Source: an uncultured Prevotellaceae bacterium | Lineage (GTDB): Bacteria > Bacteroidota > Bacteroidia > Bacteroidales > Bacteroidaceae | DNA: 64,000 bases | Direction: 5' to 3' | Assembly (NCBI GenBank): GCA_902799905.1 | Contig: CADCCB010000006.1 | Coordinates: 25,541-89,540, forward strand | Shown here: positions 1 to 9,223 of the stretch, one piece after another | How the letters are laid out: each line of letters opens with the position of its first letter | How positions within the stretch are numbered: the stretch's first letter is position 1 | Translations under genes and position numbers: made by a program | Notes under the pieces: generated by a model | What the model saw: the letters and a program-made list of their open reading frames with translations, nothing else | Told to the model about the DNA's origin: nothing | Database searches by the model: none

Positions 1-1541
1 TGGCGGTCATCATGGGTATCGCCGAGACGATTTACTACAGGAAACGTACTGACTTCTGGCGAAAGACAGCCCAGTTCTGGCAGAAACTCTTTGGTGTGAA
101 CTTCGCCATGGGTGTGGCTACGGGCATCATCCTCGAGTTCGAGTTTGGTACCAACTGGTCTAACTACTCGTGGTTCGTAGGCGACATCTTCGGTGCGCCG
201 CTGGCCGTCGAGGGCATCGTCGCCTTCTTCATGGAGTCGACCTTCGTTGCCGTGATGTTCTTCGGCTGGAAGAAAGTGTCGGCAGGCTTCCACCTCGCCT
301 CCACCTGGCTCACGGGTCTGGGTGCTACCATCTCCGCCTGGTGGATTCTCGTTGCCAATGCCTGGATGCAGTATCCCGTGGGATGCGCCTTCAACCCCGA
401 CACGATGCGCAACGAGATGACCTCGTTCCTCGAAGTGGCCCTCTCGCCCTTCGCCATCGACAAGTTCTGCCATACCGTCATCTCGTCGTGGATCATCGGC
501 GCCGTATTCGTGGTAGCCGTATGCTGCTGGTACCTGCTGAAGAAGCGTGAGACGCAGATGGCCGTACAGAGCATGAAGATTGCTGTCATCGTGGGCCTCA
601 TCGCCTCCATCGGCGCTGCTGCTACCGGCCATAAGTCCGGTCAGACCGTGGCACAGGTTCAGCCCATGAAACTGGCAGCCATGGAGGCCCTGTATCAGGG
701 CGGCACGGAACAGGGACTAACGATGATCTCACTGGTCAGCCCCTTCGAGGAGCCTACGCTGCAGGAGATTATGACAGGTAAGGAACCACCGATGAAGATT
801 GACATGCCCTATGGTCTGTCGATGATGGCTACCAACAAGCCCGACGGCTATGTGCCAGGCATCAAGGAACTCTTGGAAGGCGGGTGGACCAACCCCGTAA
901 CTGGTGAGGTGGAGCCTTCTGCCGATGAGAAGATCGAGCGCGGCAAAATGGCCATCCAGGCACTGGCCGACTATCGCGAGGCCAAGGCTACAGGAGCGAG
1001 CGAAGAAGCACTCGACTCCTATCTCTCAATCCTCAACGACAATATGAAGTATTTCGGCTATGGCTATGTGCGCGACAAGGCCGACCTGATACCCTCAGTC
1101 CCCATCAACTTCTGGGCATTCCGCACGATGGTAGGCTTGGGCTGTCTGTTCATCGCCTTCTTCGCCATGCTGCTGTTGCTGCTGTTCAAGGTGCCTCTGG
1201 TGTCGATGTTCTCACGCCGGCTCTTTGCCGCCGTCGGCTTGCTTCCTGAGACCGAGGCCGACAAGCACGACCCCTCCACCCTGCCGTGCTGGCTCTGCTG
1301 GGCTGCTATCGCCCTGGTGCCCCTGGCCTATATCGCCTCTGAGAGCGGATGGCTCGTGGCAGAGTTTGGCCGACAGCCCTGGACCATTCAGGACATGCTG
1401 CCCACCTGGGCTGCCGTCAGCGACCTGCACTCGTCGAGTGTGATGATCACCTTCATTCTCTTCCTCATCCTCTTCACCACCATGCTCGCCGTGGAAATCA
1501 GCATCCTGTTGAAACAAATTAAGAAAGGACCACAACTATGA
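1..1541 (+). CDS. cydA: Cytochrome bd quinol oxidase subunit I (5' end outside window)
   Basis: Subunit I of the high-affinity cytochrome bd oxidase, an inner-membrane quinol:O2 oxidoreductase that supports growth at very low oxygen. The frame is open from base 3 (reads A-V-I-M...), so the N-terminal residues lie left of the window and the ATG at 12 is internal. Visible family signatures are NFAMGVATG followed by EFEFGTNWS, the GHKSGQ...QPMKLAAMEA segment and a hydrophilic quinol-binding loop around TNKPDGYVPGI, with several transmembrane helices. It overlaps cydB by 4 bp (ATGA), indicating translational coupling in a cydAB operon. Confidence 0.97.
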   Translation, partial: AVIMGIAETIYYRKRTDFWRKTAQFWQKLFGVNFAMGVATGIILEFEFGTNWSNYSWFVGDIFGAPLAVEGIVAFFMESTFVAVMFFGWKKVSAGFHLASTWLTGLGATISAWWILVANAWMQYPVGCAFNPDTMRNEMTSFLEVALSPFAIDKFCHTVISSWIIGAVFVVAVCCWYLLKKRETQMAVQSMKIAVIVGLIASIGAAATGHKSGQTVAQVQPMKLAAMEALYQGGTEQGLTMISLVSPFEEPTLQEIMTGKEPPMKIDMPYGLSMMATNKPDGYVPGIKELLEGGWTNPVTGEVEPSADEKIERGKMAIQALADYREAKATGASEEALDSYLSILNDNMKYFGYGYVRDKADLIPSVPINFWAFRTMVGLGCLFIAFFAMLLLLLFKVPLVSMFSRRLFAAVGLLPETEADKHDPSTLPCWLCWAAIALVPLAYIASESGWLVAEFGRQPWTIQDMLPTWAAVSDLHSSSVMITFILFLILFTTMLAVEISILLKQIKKGPQL

Positions 1542-2719
1542 CATACGAATTTTTGCAACACTACTGGTGCTTCGTCGTATCGCTACTGGGAGCACTATTG
1601 GTCTTCCTCCTCTTCGTGCAGGGAGCCAACTCCATGATATTCACCATAGGCAAGAACAACGAGGAGCGCCGTATGCTCATCAACTCCACAGGCCGCAAGT
1701 GGGAGTTCACGTTCACCACGCTGGTCACCTTCGGCGGTGCCTTCTTCGCCTCGTTCCCGCTGTTCTATAGCACGTCGTTCGGTGGTGCCTACTGGCTGTG
1801 GATGCTCATCCTCTTCACCTTCGTGCTGCAGGCCGTGAGTTATGAGTTCCAGAACAAACTGGGCAATTTCCTCGGTCCGAAGACCTTCCAGTGCTTCCTC
1901 GTGCTGAACGGCATCCTGGGTCCGCTGCTCCTGGGCGGCGCCGTTGCCACCTTCTTCGAGGGTTCCAACTTCATCGTAGAAAAGAGCAACCTCATTGATG
2001 TCGATTCGATGGTCAGTGGTCCAAGTTCAATAGTCATCTCCCATTGGGCTAACGGTTCGCATGGTCTTGATGCCCTGCTCAATCCCTGGGTGCTCGTCTT
2101 CGGACTGGCTGTGCTTTTCCTGGCACGCACCCTGGGCACGCTCTACATGATGAACAACATCAATGACGACGAGATCCGCACCCGCTGCCGCTACCAGTTG
2201 GCTGGTGCAGCCTTTGTCTTCGTGGTGCTCTTTGTGGCCTACCTCGTTCACCTGCTGCTGAAGGACGGCTATGCCTACGACGACACAGGAAAGATCTTCA
2301 TGGAGCCCAACAAGTATCTGCACAACATGATTGAGATGTGGTATCTCACCGCCGTCTTGCTCATCGGCGTCGTCCTCGTCCTCTGGGGAATAGGAAGTGA
2401 ATTGCTAAACCTCAAATCTCAAACCTCCAACCTCAAATCAACAGGTATCTGGTTTGCCGGCATCGGCACCGTGCTGACTGTGACGCCCCTGCTGCTCATG
2501 TCAGCCTGGAACCACACGGCCTACTACCCCTCGACAGCAGACCTGCAGTCGTCGCTGACGCTGGAGAACTCATGCAGCAGTTACTTCACGCTGAACACCA
2601 TGTTCTGGGTGTCGCTGCTCGTTCCCTTCGTCCTGGCCTACATCATCTATTGCTGGCGCAAGATTGACAGCAAGAAGATAGACCGCGCAGAGATAGAATC
2701 AGACGATCACGCCTATTAA
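1538..2719 (+). CDS. cydB: Cytochrome bd quinol oxidase subunit II
   Basis: Subunit II partner of CydA, 393 residues and strongly hydrophobic. It starts MTYEFLQHYWCFVVSLLGALLVFLLFVQGANSM in overlapping windows, with the family motif LFVQGANSM (Q-G) near residue 30, and ends in the conserved LNTMFWVSLLVPFVLAYI helix. The ATG overlaps the cydA stop. A 7-bp repeat array at 2408-2439 is translated in frame near residues 291-301 as LNLKSQTSNLK, in a loop just before GIWFAGIGTVLTV. CydB proteins without such a repeat would be expected to have a shorter loop here. A long inverted repeat after the stop probably ends the operon. Confidence 0.96.
   Translation: MTYEFLQHYWCFVVSLLGALLVFLLFVQGANSMIFTIGKNNEERRMLINSTGRKWEFTFTTLVTFGGAFFASFPLFYSTSFGGAYWLWMLILFTFVLQAVSYEFQNKLGNFLGPKTFQCFLVLNGILGPLLLGGAVATFFEGSNFIVEKSNLIDVDSMVSGPSSIVISHWANGSHGLDALLNPWVLVFGLAVLFLARTLGTLYMMNNINDDEIRTRCRYQLAGAAFVFVVLFVAYLVHLLLKDGYAYDDTGKIFMEPNKYLHNMIEMWYLTAVLLIGVVLVLWGIGSELLNLKSQTSNLKSTGIWFAGIGTVLTVTPLLLMSAWNHTAYYPSTADLQSSLTLENSCSSYFTLNTMFWVSLLVPFVLAYIIYCWRKIDSKKIDRAEIESDDHAY
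2408..2439. repeat. 7-bp tandem array in cydB
   Basis: Four heptamers and a partial one, AACCTCA / AATCTCA / AACCTCC / AACCTCA / AATC, read without interruption in the cydB frame. The period is exactly 7, so three units give 7 codons and all three frames of the unit are translated. Confidence 0.85.
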
Positions 2720-2733
2720 AGTCATCATTACCC

Positions 2734-2817
2734 ACAACGGATTTCACGGATTAAACGGATTATCTAAGTTGCTGAATCAGCAGGGCTTAAATCCGTAAAA
2801 TCCGTGAAATCCGTTGT
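2734..2817 (+). terminator. Long inverted repeat after cydB, probable terminator
   Basis: Perfect 19-bp arms at 2734-2752 and 2799-2817 (ACAACGGATTTCACGGATT and its complement). They extend imperfectly inward with further ACGGATT units and are followed by TTTTTATAT. The arms consist of repeated ATCCGT words, so this is also a repeat-type element. Termination is inferred from position and the T-run. Confidence 0.7.
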
Positions 2818-2866
2818 TTTTATATAATTCTTGTGCATTGGCACACGCTCATTTTTTGTGTTTTTA

Positions 2867-2898
2867 TTTGTTTATCTCCTCGTTTATTCGTAATTTTG
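2867..2898 (+). promoter_or_regulatory. Bacteroidota-type promoter of topB
   Basis: TTTG (2867-2870), 20-nt spacer, TAATTTTG (2891-2898), 20 nt ahead of the topB ATG. It matches the -33/-7 consensus of Bacteroidota housekeeping promoters. Confidence 0.75.
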
Positions 2899-2918
2899 TG
2901 CCCTAAAATAAACGAAGC

Positions 2919-5003
2919 ATGATTGTTTGTATCGCAGAGAAGCCCAGCGTGGCCAAGGACATAGCACGCATCATAGGTGCTAACAGCAGCCACGACGGCT
3001 ATATGGAAGGTAACGGCTATCAGGTGACCTGGACGTTCGGACACCTGTGCGAACTGAAGATGCCGGAAGACTACACCCCCATGTGGAAGGCGTGGAGCCT
3101 GTCGGCCCTGCCCATGATTCCCCAGCGCTTCGGCATCCGCCTGAAAGAGGACGAGGGCATCAAGAAGCAGTTTGCCATCATCGAGCGGCTCATGCAGCAG
3201 GCCGACGGCATCATCAACTGCGGTGACGCTGGGCAGGAGGGTGAACTCATCCAGCGCTGGGTGATGCAAAAGGCGCAGGCCAAATGTCCCGTTCAGCGCC
3301 TGTGGATCTCGTCCATGACCGACGAGGCCATCCGCGAGGGGTTCGCCACCCTGAAAGACCAGTCAGAATATCAGTCACTCTACCTGGCAGGACTCTCACG
3401 GGCCGTGGGCGACTGGCTCCTCGGCATCAATTGCACGCGCCTCTATACCATCAAATACGGACAGAACCGCCAGGTGCTCTCCATCGGTCGTGTGCAGACC
3501 CCCACCCTCGCCCTTATCGTGAACCGCCAGAAGGAAATCGACAACTTCAAGCCAGAGCCCTATTGGGTGCTGGCCACCGTCTATCGCGACACCACCTTCA
3601 CCGCCACATCAGGAAAGTTCACCTCGAAGGAAGAAGGTGAAAAGGCCTTCGCCACCATCGAGGGCAAGCCGTTCACGGTGACGAAGGTTGAGAAGAAGCA
3701 AGGCAAGGAGACACCGCCATCGCTCTATGACTTGACATCGTTGCAGGTGGACTGCAACAGGAAATACGGCTACTCGGCCGAGACGACTCTCAACATCATC
3801 CAGCAACTCTATGAGCAGAAACTGACCACCTATCCGCGTGTGGATACCACATTCCTGCCTGATGATGTCTATGGGAAATGCCCCCAAACCATGAACGGTC
3901 TCTTCCAAGTGAAGGTTGCCGGGCAATCGGTTTATGCAGACTTAGTTAAGCAACTGGGCGGCAAGCCGTTACCAAAGTCGAAGAAAGTATTCGACTCTTC
4001 GAAAGTAACAGACCACCATGCCATCATTCCCACAGGTATAGTCCCCCAAAACCTGACTGATATTCAGCGCAAGGTCTACGACCTCATTGCCCGCCGCTTC
4101 ATCGCCGTGTTCTATCCTGACTGCAAGTTCGCACAGACCACGGTGCTGGGTGAGGTTCGGTCTGTTGCGACTGAGTCGCAACCTACGGAACAGGCCATCG
4201 AGTTCAAGGTCACAGGCCGCACCATCCTCGACCCAGGCTGGCGAGCCGTCTATGCTAAGGAGACATCCGTGGAAGAAGAGACTCCCTCTTCTGAGGGACA
4301 GGGGGAGGTTCAGGAGCGCACCCTGCCCGCCTTCGTCAAAGGCGAGAGCGGACCCCACACCCCCACCCTGACCGAGAAGTGGACCACGCCGCCTAAGTAC
4401 TACACAGAGGCCACCCTGCTGCGTGCGATGGAGACTGCCGGCAAACTGGTGGATGACGAGGAACTGCGAGCCGCCATGAAGGAGAATGGCATAGGCCGGC
4501 CTTCAACACGCGCCGCCATCATCGAGACTCTCTTCAAGCGCCATTATATCCGCAAGGAGCGCAAGAACCTGATGGCTACCCCTACTGGTACAGAACTCAT
4601 CGACCTGATTCGCGAGGAACTCCTGAAGAGTGCCGAACTGACTGGCATCTGGGAGAAGAAACTGCGCGACATCGAGGCGAAGAAATACGACCCGCAGCAG
4701 TTCATCGACGAACTGAAGCAACAGGTCACCGACATCGTGCGCGAAGTGATTGGTGACGCCAGCAACCGACGGGTGCCCATAGAGGCCGTCACCCCGTCGC
4801 CAGCCCCTGCCAAAGGCGAAGAGAAGCCCAAGAAGAAACGGGCACCAAAGAAGAAGCCAGCAGAGAGCGTCCCTGCCGCCGATCCCCTCGTAGGACAGCC
4901 CTGCCCCGTCTGTGGCCAGGGCACCATCATCAAGGGTAAGACAGCCTACGGATGCTCCCGTTGGAAGGAAGGTTGCACCTATCGCAAGCCCTTCGAACAA
5001 TAA
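2919..5003 (+). CDS. topB: DNA topoisomerase III
   Basis: Type IA topoisomerase, 694 residues, which relaxes and decatenates DNA through a 5'-phosphotyrosine intermediate. The Toprim domain starts MIVCIAEKPSVAKDIA and carries the acidic GDAGQEGEL motif near residue 100. The catalytic tyrosine is Tyr305 in TTYPRVDT. The second type IA signature ENGIGRPSTRA is near residue 524. A Lys-rich linker leads to a C-terminal zinc ribbon (CPVC...C...C, from about residue 661). Two foreign-looking palindromic stretches are translated in frame, at residues 413-424 and 456-465. Both lie in the C-terminal half, between the catalytic tyrosine and the GIGRPST motif. It is transcribed alone from its own promoter and ends in a hairpin. 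Confidence 0.95.
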   Translation: MIVCIAEKPSVAKDIARIIGANSSHDGYMEGNGYQVTWTFGHLCELKMPEDYTPMWKAWSLSALPMIPQRFGIRLKEDEGIKKQFAIIERLMQQADGIINCGDAGQEGELIQRWVMQKAQAKCPVQRLWISSMTDEAIREGFATLKDQSEYQSLYLAGLSRAVGDWLLGINCTRLYTIKYGQNRQVLSIGRVQTPTLALIVNRQKEIDNFKPEPYWVLATVYRDTTFTATSGKFTSKEEGEKAFATIEGKPFTVTKVEKKQGKETPPSLYDLTSLQVDCNRKYGYSAETTLNIIQQLYEQKLTTYPRVDTTFLPDDVYGKCPQTMNGLFQVKVAGQSVYADLVKQLGGKPLPKSKKVFDSSKVTDHHAIIPTGIVPQNLTDIQRKVYDLIARRFIAVFYPDCKFAQTTVLGEVRSVATESQPTEQAIEFKVTGRTILDPGWRAVYAKETSVEEETPSSEGQGEVQERTLPAFVKGESGPHTPTLTEKWTTPPKYYTEATLLRAMETAGKLVDDEELRAAMKENGIGRPSTRAAIIETLFKRHYIRKERKNLMATPTGTELIDLIREELLKSAELTGIWEKKLRDIEAKKYDPQQFIDELKQQVTDIVREVIGDASNRRVPIEAVTPSPAPAKGEEKPKKKRAPKKKPAESVPAADPLVGQPCPVCGQGTIIKGKTAYGCSRWKEGCTYRKPFEQ
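4155..4191. repeat. In-frame palindrome in topB (GTTGCGACT type)
   Basis: GTTGCGACT (4164-4172) and AGTCGCAAC (4174-4182) are perfect 9-bp arms around one central base. Flanks GTTCGGTC and TACGGAAC extend the dyad imperfectly. It is translated as RSVATESQPTE. Confidence 0.6.
4281..4313. repeat. GC-rich palindromic element in topB
   Basis: Hairpin TCCCTC (4284-4289) / GAGGGA (4294-4299) followed by CAGGGGGAGGTTC. It has the same layout as the elements in the sigma, methylase and lpxB genes. It is translated in frame (PSSEGQGEVQ). Confidence 0.65.
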
Positions 5004-5037
5004 TCCCCTTCCGACCAAAATCGGCGAAATTGATGAT

Positions 5038-5076
5038 CAAAATCGGCGGATTTGCTCACCAATTCCGCCGATTTTG
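5038..5076 (+). terminator. Terminator after topB
   Basis: Perfect 13-bp stem CAAAATCGGCGGA (5038-5050) / TCCGCCGATTTTG (5064-5076) with a 13-nt loop, then CTTTCGTTTT. A partial extra copy of the AAAATCGGCG word lies just upstream (5016-5026). Confidence 0.75.
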
Positions 5077-5132
5077 CTTTCGTTTTAGGCATCGTTACGA
5101 TACGAAAGTCCGTAAAATAGTTGCCGCTATTG

Positions 5133-5163
5133 TTTGCGGTTTCAGAAAAAAGACGTATATTTG
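5133..5163 (+). promoter_or_regulatory. Promoter of the first Ser/Thr kinase gene
   Basis: TTTG (5133-5136), 19-nt spacer, TATATTTG (5156-5163), leaving a leader of about 27 nt before the ATG at 5195. Confidence 0.75.
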
Positions 5164-5194
5164 CACTCAAGAAACATAAAAAACCTAAAACACT

Positions 5195-6985
5195 ATGCAA
5201 GAACTACAGAATGGGAGTCTGCTTCAGAACGGCAAATATCGCATTGTGAAAGTGCTGGGACAAGGCGGCTTTGGCATCACCTACGAAGGCATTCAGACTG
5301 GACTTAACCGCCGTGTAGCCATCAAGGAGTTTTTCATGAAAGAATACTGCAACCGCGACACCTCGACATCGCACATCAGCGTAGGGACAGAAGGAAGTGT
5401 CGATATGGTGAATGACTTTCGGCAGAAGTTCCTGAAGGAGGCACAACTCATCGCCCGTCTGGAGGATGCTCCCCATGTGGTGCGCATCCACGACATCTTT
5501 GAGGAGAACAACACAGCATATTATGTGATGGAGTTTCTTGGCAACGGCTCCCTTAACTCACTTCTCAAGGAGCGCGGTGCGCTACCAGAGGCAGAGGCTA
5601 TAGCCTATATCCGTCAGGTGGGCGAGGCCCTGGAGTTCCTGCATAACCACAACACGCTGCATTTGGATATCAAGCCCTCGAATGTGCTGCTGAACAAGAA
5701 AGGAGAGGTGGTACTCATAGACTTTGGCGTTTCGAAGCACTACGACCAAAGCGGCTCGCAGACCTCATCGACACCAGTGGGATTGAGTAAGGGCTTTGCC
5801 CCCTCTGAACAGTATCAGAGCGGCGGCGTGCAACAGTTTACGCCAGCCACCGACATCTATAGTCTGGGAGCCACGCTCTATTGTCTGCTTACAGGACAGA
5901 CGCCACCTGAGGCCAGCGTCGTGTTTGAAGACGGCTTACCGCCCCGTCCTCACTATGTATCGGAGTCAACGTGGCAGGCTATCACCAAGGCTATGGAACC
6001 ACGCCGCAAGGACCGCACACAGACCGTAGCCCAGTTTATCGCCGACTTAGGTGGCAGTACAGGAACTGCTGTTCGACAAGAGAAACAAGAAAAGCCTTTG
6101 GAAGTTCAGTCAGTAGAAACGAAGGTTAGTCCGCAGGTAAATCATCCTCAAAAGCAACCAGTTCATCAGAAGCAAGTTCAGAATTCCGATGAGGGAACTC
6201 GTCTCTCTGTGCCTAATAGTGGAACCAATGGTTTCCGCAATCTGGCCCTTGCAGCCATGTTTGCGCAATTGGCAATTGAAACTGCTCTGTATATAAATTA
6301 TTTCGTATTTATTAATAATTATAGGGACTGGTATGATTCTAGTTTTTCTTTAGACTATGCCGTTAGCGAATTCCCTACAATACTCATTATACATATCACA
6401 AACTTACTCGTCATATATGGGCTGATGACAGGCTATGGTTATTTGCGAAGGGACGGAAAGGCTAACTTGCTGGATGTATTTGTAGCCACACCTATTGCAT
6501 TTATTGTATGGTATTTGACCCGTTATCACTTAGGCTATTTTGTTTTTAGCATGCTTTACGGTACTGGCGTAATAGCAAGTGCTTTTGCTCTGCTTTTCAT
6601 CTTCCTGCTGATGGCTGCCACAATCTTTGTACTAGGACGCCATATGCTCAAGATGCAACCTAAGAACGACTGGACCCAATGGCTCTCTACAGGGGTAGTG
6701 ATCTTAGTACTCGCCTCGTTCCTATGGGGACTTGTCAAAACTATAATATTTGACGGGCTCACCATTGATCTATTGATCTACCTATTTATCGTAGTTATTC
6801 TGGCCATTGTGATGACCTTTGTTGTAGCAAAGTTGAGACGCAAGTTTAGCATGCCTAAGTTGGAAGCCACAAAGACTGGCAACGCATTGATATGGATACA
6901 GGCGGTAGGCGTTTCTTTTATCATGTCGGCACTCATAGGTTTCTACATGTTTACCATCTATTATGTATTCTATTATTTCACATAA
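5195..6985 (+). CDS. Membrane-anchored Ser/Thr protein kinase
   Basis: Eukaryotic-like (Hanks-type) kinase of 596 residues. The N-terminal kinase domain has the glycine loop LGQGGFG, the VAIKEFFMKE lysine motif, catalytic Asp158 in HLDIKPSN and Asp176 in IDFGVSK. The residue before the catalytic Asp is Leu rather than Arg, so it is a non-RD kinase, predicted not to need activation-loop phosphorylation in the usual way. Residues about 345-590 form roughly six hydrophobic helices, so the kinase domain is tethered to the membrane. It shares the unusual FFMK-x(4)-RD sequence with the kinase at 45159-46811. Substrates and the ligand of the membrane part cannot be read from the sequence. Confidence 0.85.
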   Translation: MQELQNGSLLQNGKYRIVKVLGQGGFGITYEGIQTGLNRRVAIKEFFMKEYCNRDTSTSHISVGTEGSVDMVNDFRQKFLKEAQLIARLEDAPHVVRIHDIFEENNTAYYVMEFLGNGSLNSLLKERGALPEAEAIAYIRQVGEALEFLHNHNTLHLDIKPSNVLLNKKGEVVLIDFGVSKHYDQSGSQTSSTPVGLSKGFAPSEQYQSGGVQQFTPATDIYSLGATLYCLLTGQTPPEASVVFEDGLPPRPHYVSESTWQAITKAMEPRRKDRTQTVAQFIADLGGSTGTAVRQEKQEKPLEVQSVETKVSPQVNHPQKQPVHQKQVQNSDEGTRLSVPNSGTNGFRNLALAAMFAQLAIETALYINYFVFINNYRDWYDSSFSLDYAVSEFPTILIIHITNLLVIYGLMTGYGYLRRDGKANLLDVFVATPIAFIVWYLTRYHLGYFVFSMLYGTGVIASAFALLFIFLLMAATIFVLGRHMLKMQPKNDWTQWLSTGVVILVLASFLWGLVKTIIFDGLTIDLLIYLFIVVILAIVMTFVVAKLRRKFSMPKLEATKTGNALIWIQAVGVSFIMSALIGFYMFTIYYVFYYFT

Positions 6986-7072
6986 GATGTCAATACAAGA
7001 ACTCAAGAATATTCCTGCGATATTGCCTGGTTGAAGGCAATAATTTGCCGGCATTGCCGTTATTGTAACGGT

Positions 7073-9223
7073 ATGCGTAGATTGTTTACGACAATATTGA
7101 TAGGTATGGCTGTGCTCCTCATCACGGGATGTGGGGCAGAGACAGCCATGAAGAAGGGTGACAAGTACTTTGCCCTGGGCGAATACTACGACGCCGCCAA
7201 CCAATACAAGAAGGCCTACTCGCAGACAAAGGCGAAGGACAAGCCGCTACGCGGACAGCGGGCGCTGAAGATGGCCGACTGCTACCGTCGCATCAACTAC
7301 ACGCAAAAGGCCATCGCTGCCTACAACAATGCCGTGCGCTATCAGCAGGCCGACACGCTGGCCCTGTTCCACCTGGGACAACTGCTCCTGAAGAACGGAC
7401 AATACAAGGAGGCGGAGAAAACTTTTCTATCGATATCGGAGGATGCCTCTCAACTCTCCGCTCTCAACCCGCAGTTAATCAAGAATGGCCTTGAGTCGGC
7501 CCGCATGGCTCCCCAATGGAAGAAGGAGGCTGAGTATTCGGGCTATACGATAAAGAAGCAGGAACTGTTCAACTCGCGACGTGCCGAATATTCACCTCAG
7601 TTGTTTGGCGACGACTACGACCAACTGTATTTCTCATCGACACGCAACCAGGCACAGGGCGACGAGATTAGCGGCATCACAGGTACGAAGAATGCCGACA
7701 TCTTCTTCTCGCAGAAGGACGACAAGGGCAAGTGGTCGAAACCAGAACCTATCGAGAGCGAACTGAACTCAGAATTCGACGAGGGTGCCAGCGCCTTCAC
7801 GCCAGACTTCAAGACGATGTACCTGACGGTCTGCAAGACCGATCCCTCCTACCCCCGCTACGCCCAGATAGCCACGTCGAACCGCAGCGATGCCTCGTGG
7901 AGCAAAGCCAACCCAATAGAGATCACCAAGGACACGCTATCCACTTACGCCCATCCTGCCGTCTCTCCTGACGGCATGTGGCTCTACTTCGTCAGCGACA
8001 TGCCTGGCGGACTGGGCGGCTACGACATCTGGCGCATCCAAATCACGACCCACGGACTGGTGGGGCTGGAGAACGTGGGTGAGCCTGTGAACACCCCTGG
8101 CAACGAGATGTTTCCCACCTTCCGCCCCAACGGCGACCTCTACTTCTCGAGCGACGGACATCCCGGCTTCGGCGGACTGGACATCTTTGTGGCAAAGCCC
8201 CAAGAAAAGGAAGAGGGAATAGTGAATAGTGGAAAATTTGCTACCGCCACACAACACCCTGCAGAAAAAACAAGTGCGGAAGCAAATTCTTCACTTTTCA
8301 CTAATAACTTATACCTTATAGAGCATCCCGGCGCTCCCCTTAACTCGCAGGGTGATGACTTCGGTATGACCTTCGAGGGACTGCACAACAGGGGATTCTT
8401 CTGCTCGAACCGTGGCGACGCACGCGGATGGGACCATATCTACTCATTCGAGAAACATGAGGTGGTGCAGACGGTGAAGGGCTGGGTGTACGAGAAAGAC
8501 GGCTATGAACTGCCAGAGGCACTGGTCTATATGGTAGGCAACGACGGCACGAACCAGAAACTGAGCGTCAAAGGCGACGGCTCGTTTACTGAACTCATCA
8601 AGCCTGGCGTGGACTATGTGTTCCTGGGCACCTGCAAGGGATTCCTGAACCACAAGGAGGAACTGCGCGTGGAGCCCGTGCTGGAGTCGGAGGAATATGT
8701 GCTGCAGTTCCCGCTGGCCTCCATCACCGCCCCCGTACTCATCGACAACATTTTCTACGACTTCGACAAGGCCACCCTGAGACCAGAATCGACAGAGGCT
8801 CTCGACAAGTTGATTGCCCTGCTGAACGAGAACCCCAACGTGACCATCGAGTTGAGCGCCCATACCGACTACAGAGGCTCGGCAGCCTACAACGAGCGCC
8901 TGTCGCAGCGGCGTGCAGAGAGTGTGGTGAATTACCTGATAGAGCACGGCATTGCCCAAGACCGACTGTCGCCTATGGGCTATGGTAAGATGAAGCCGAA
9001 GACCATCAAGCGTAAACTGACAGAAACCTACGACTGGCTGAAAGAGGGCGATGTGCTGACGGAAGAGTTCATCAAGGCCCTCGACGACGAAGAGAAGCAG
9101 GAGATATGCAACCAGTTGAACCGTCGTACGGAGTTCATCGTGCTGCGTACCACCTACGGCATGGACCTCAAAGTTGCATCCGCTCCATCCGATGCACCAA
9201 CTCCAGCAGAGCCAGGCAACTGA
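7073..9223 (+). CDS. porE: PorE-like OmpA lipoprotein (TPR, propeller, CRD, OmpA)
   Basis: 716-residue envelope lipoprotein. From MRRLFTT it has a signal peptide with lipobox LLITGC, TPR-like helices (about 25-150, AMKKGDKYFALGEYYDAANQYKKAY), a PD40/WD40-like propeller (about 170-400, YFSSTR, LYFVSDMPGGLGGYDIW, LYFSSDGHPGFGGLDIF), a carboxypeptidase-regulatory-like domain, and a C-terminal OmpA peptidoglycan-binding domain beginning NIFYDFDKATLRP at about 559. That order is the architecture of PorE (PG1058) of the Porphyromonas type IX secretion system. The symbol rests on architecture alone, and other OmpA-TPR proteins share parts of it. The TTG at 7031 is rejected because it puts 14 residues before the signal peptide. 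A repeat insertion (8218-8305) separates the propeller from the CRD. Confidence 0.78.
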   Translation: MRRLFTTILIGMAVLLITGCGAETAMKKGDKYFALGEYYDAANQYKKAYSQTKAKDKPLRGQRALKMADCYRRINYTQKAIAAYNNAVRYQQADTLALFHLGQLLLKNGQYKEAEKTFLSISEDASQLSALNPQLIKNGLESARMAPQWKKEAEYSGYTIKKQELFNSRRAEYSPQLFGDDYDQLYFSSTRNQAQGDEISGITGTKNADIFFSQKDDKGKWSKPEPIESELNSEFDEGASAFTPDFKTMYLTVCKTDPSYPRYAQIATSNRSDASWSKANPIEITKDTLSTYAHPAVSPDGMWLYFVSDMPGGLGGYDIWRIQITTHGLVGLENVGEPVNTPGNEMFPTFRPNGDLYFSSDGHPGFGGLDIFVAKPQEKEEGIVNSGKFATATQHPAEKTSAEANSSLFTNNLYLIEHPGAPLNSQGDDFGMTFEGLHNRGFFCSNRGDARGWDHIYSFEKHEVVQTVKGWVYEKDGYELPEALVYMVGNDGTNQKLSVKGDGSFTELIKPGVDYVFLGTCKGFLNHKEELRVEPVLESEEYVLQFPLASITAPVLIDNIFYDFDKATLRPESTEALDKLIALLNENPNVTIELSAHTDYRGSAAYNERLSQRRAESVVNYLIEHGIAQDRLSPMGYGKMKPKTIKRKLTETYDWLKEGDVLTEEFIKALDDEEKQEICNQLNRRTEFIVLRTTYGMDLKVASAPSDAPTPAEPGN
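8218..8305. repeat. Inverted heptad-array element inside porE-like gene
   Basis: Left half: AATAGTG AATAGTG then AATTTGCTACCGC (8235-8247). Right half: GCGGAAGCAAATT then heptads reading TTCACTTTTCACT on the + strand. The two 25-nt ends are 21/25 complementary and surround a spacer of about 38 nt. The whole element is translated in frame (VNSGKFATATQ ... SAEANSSLFTN). Confidence 0.75.

Noticed and set aside
7031-7072. Upstream TTG start for the porE-like gene
   Set aside because: It adds 14 Cys/Arg-rich residues before a clear lipoprotein signal peptide; ATG 7073 is preferred.
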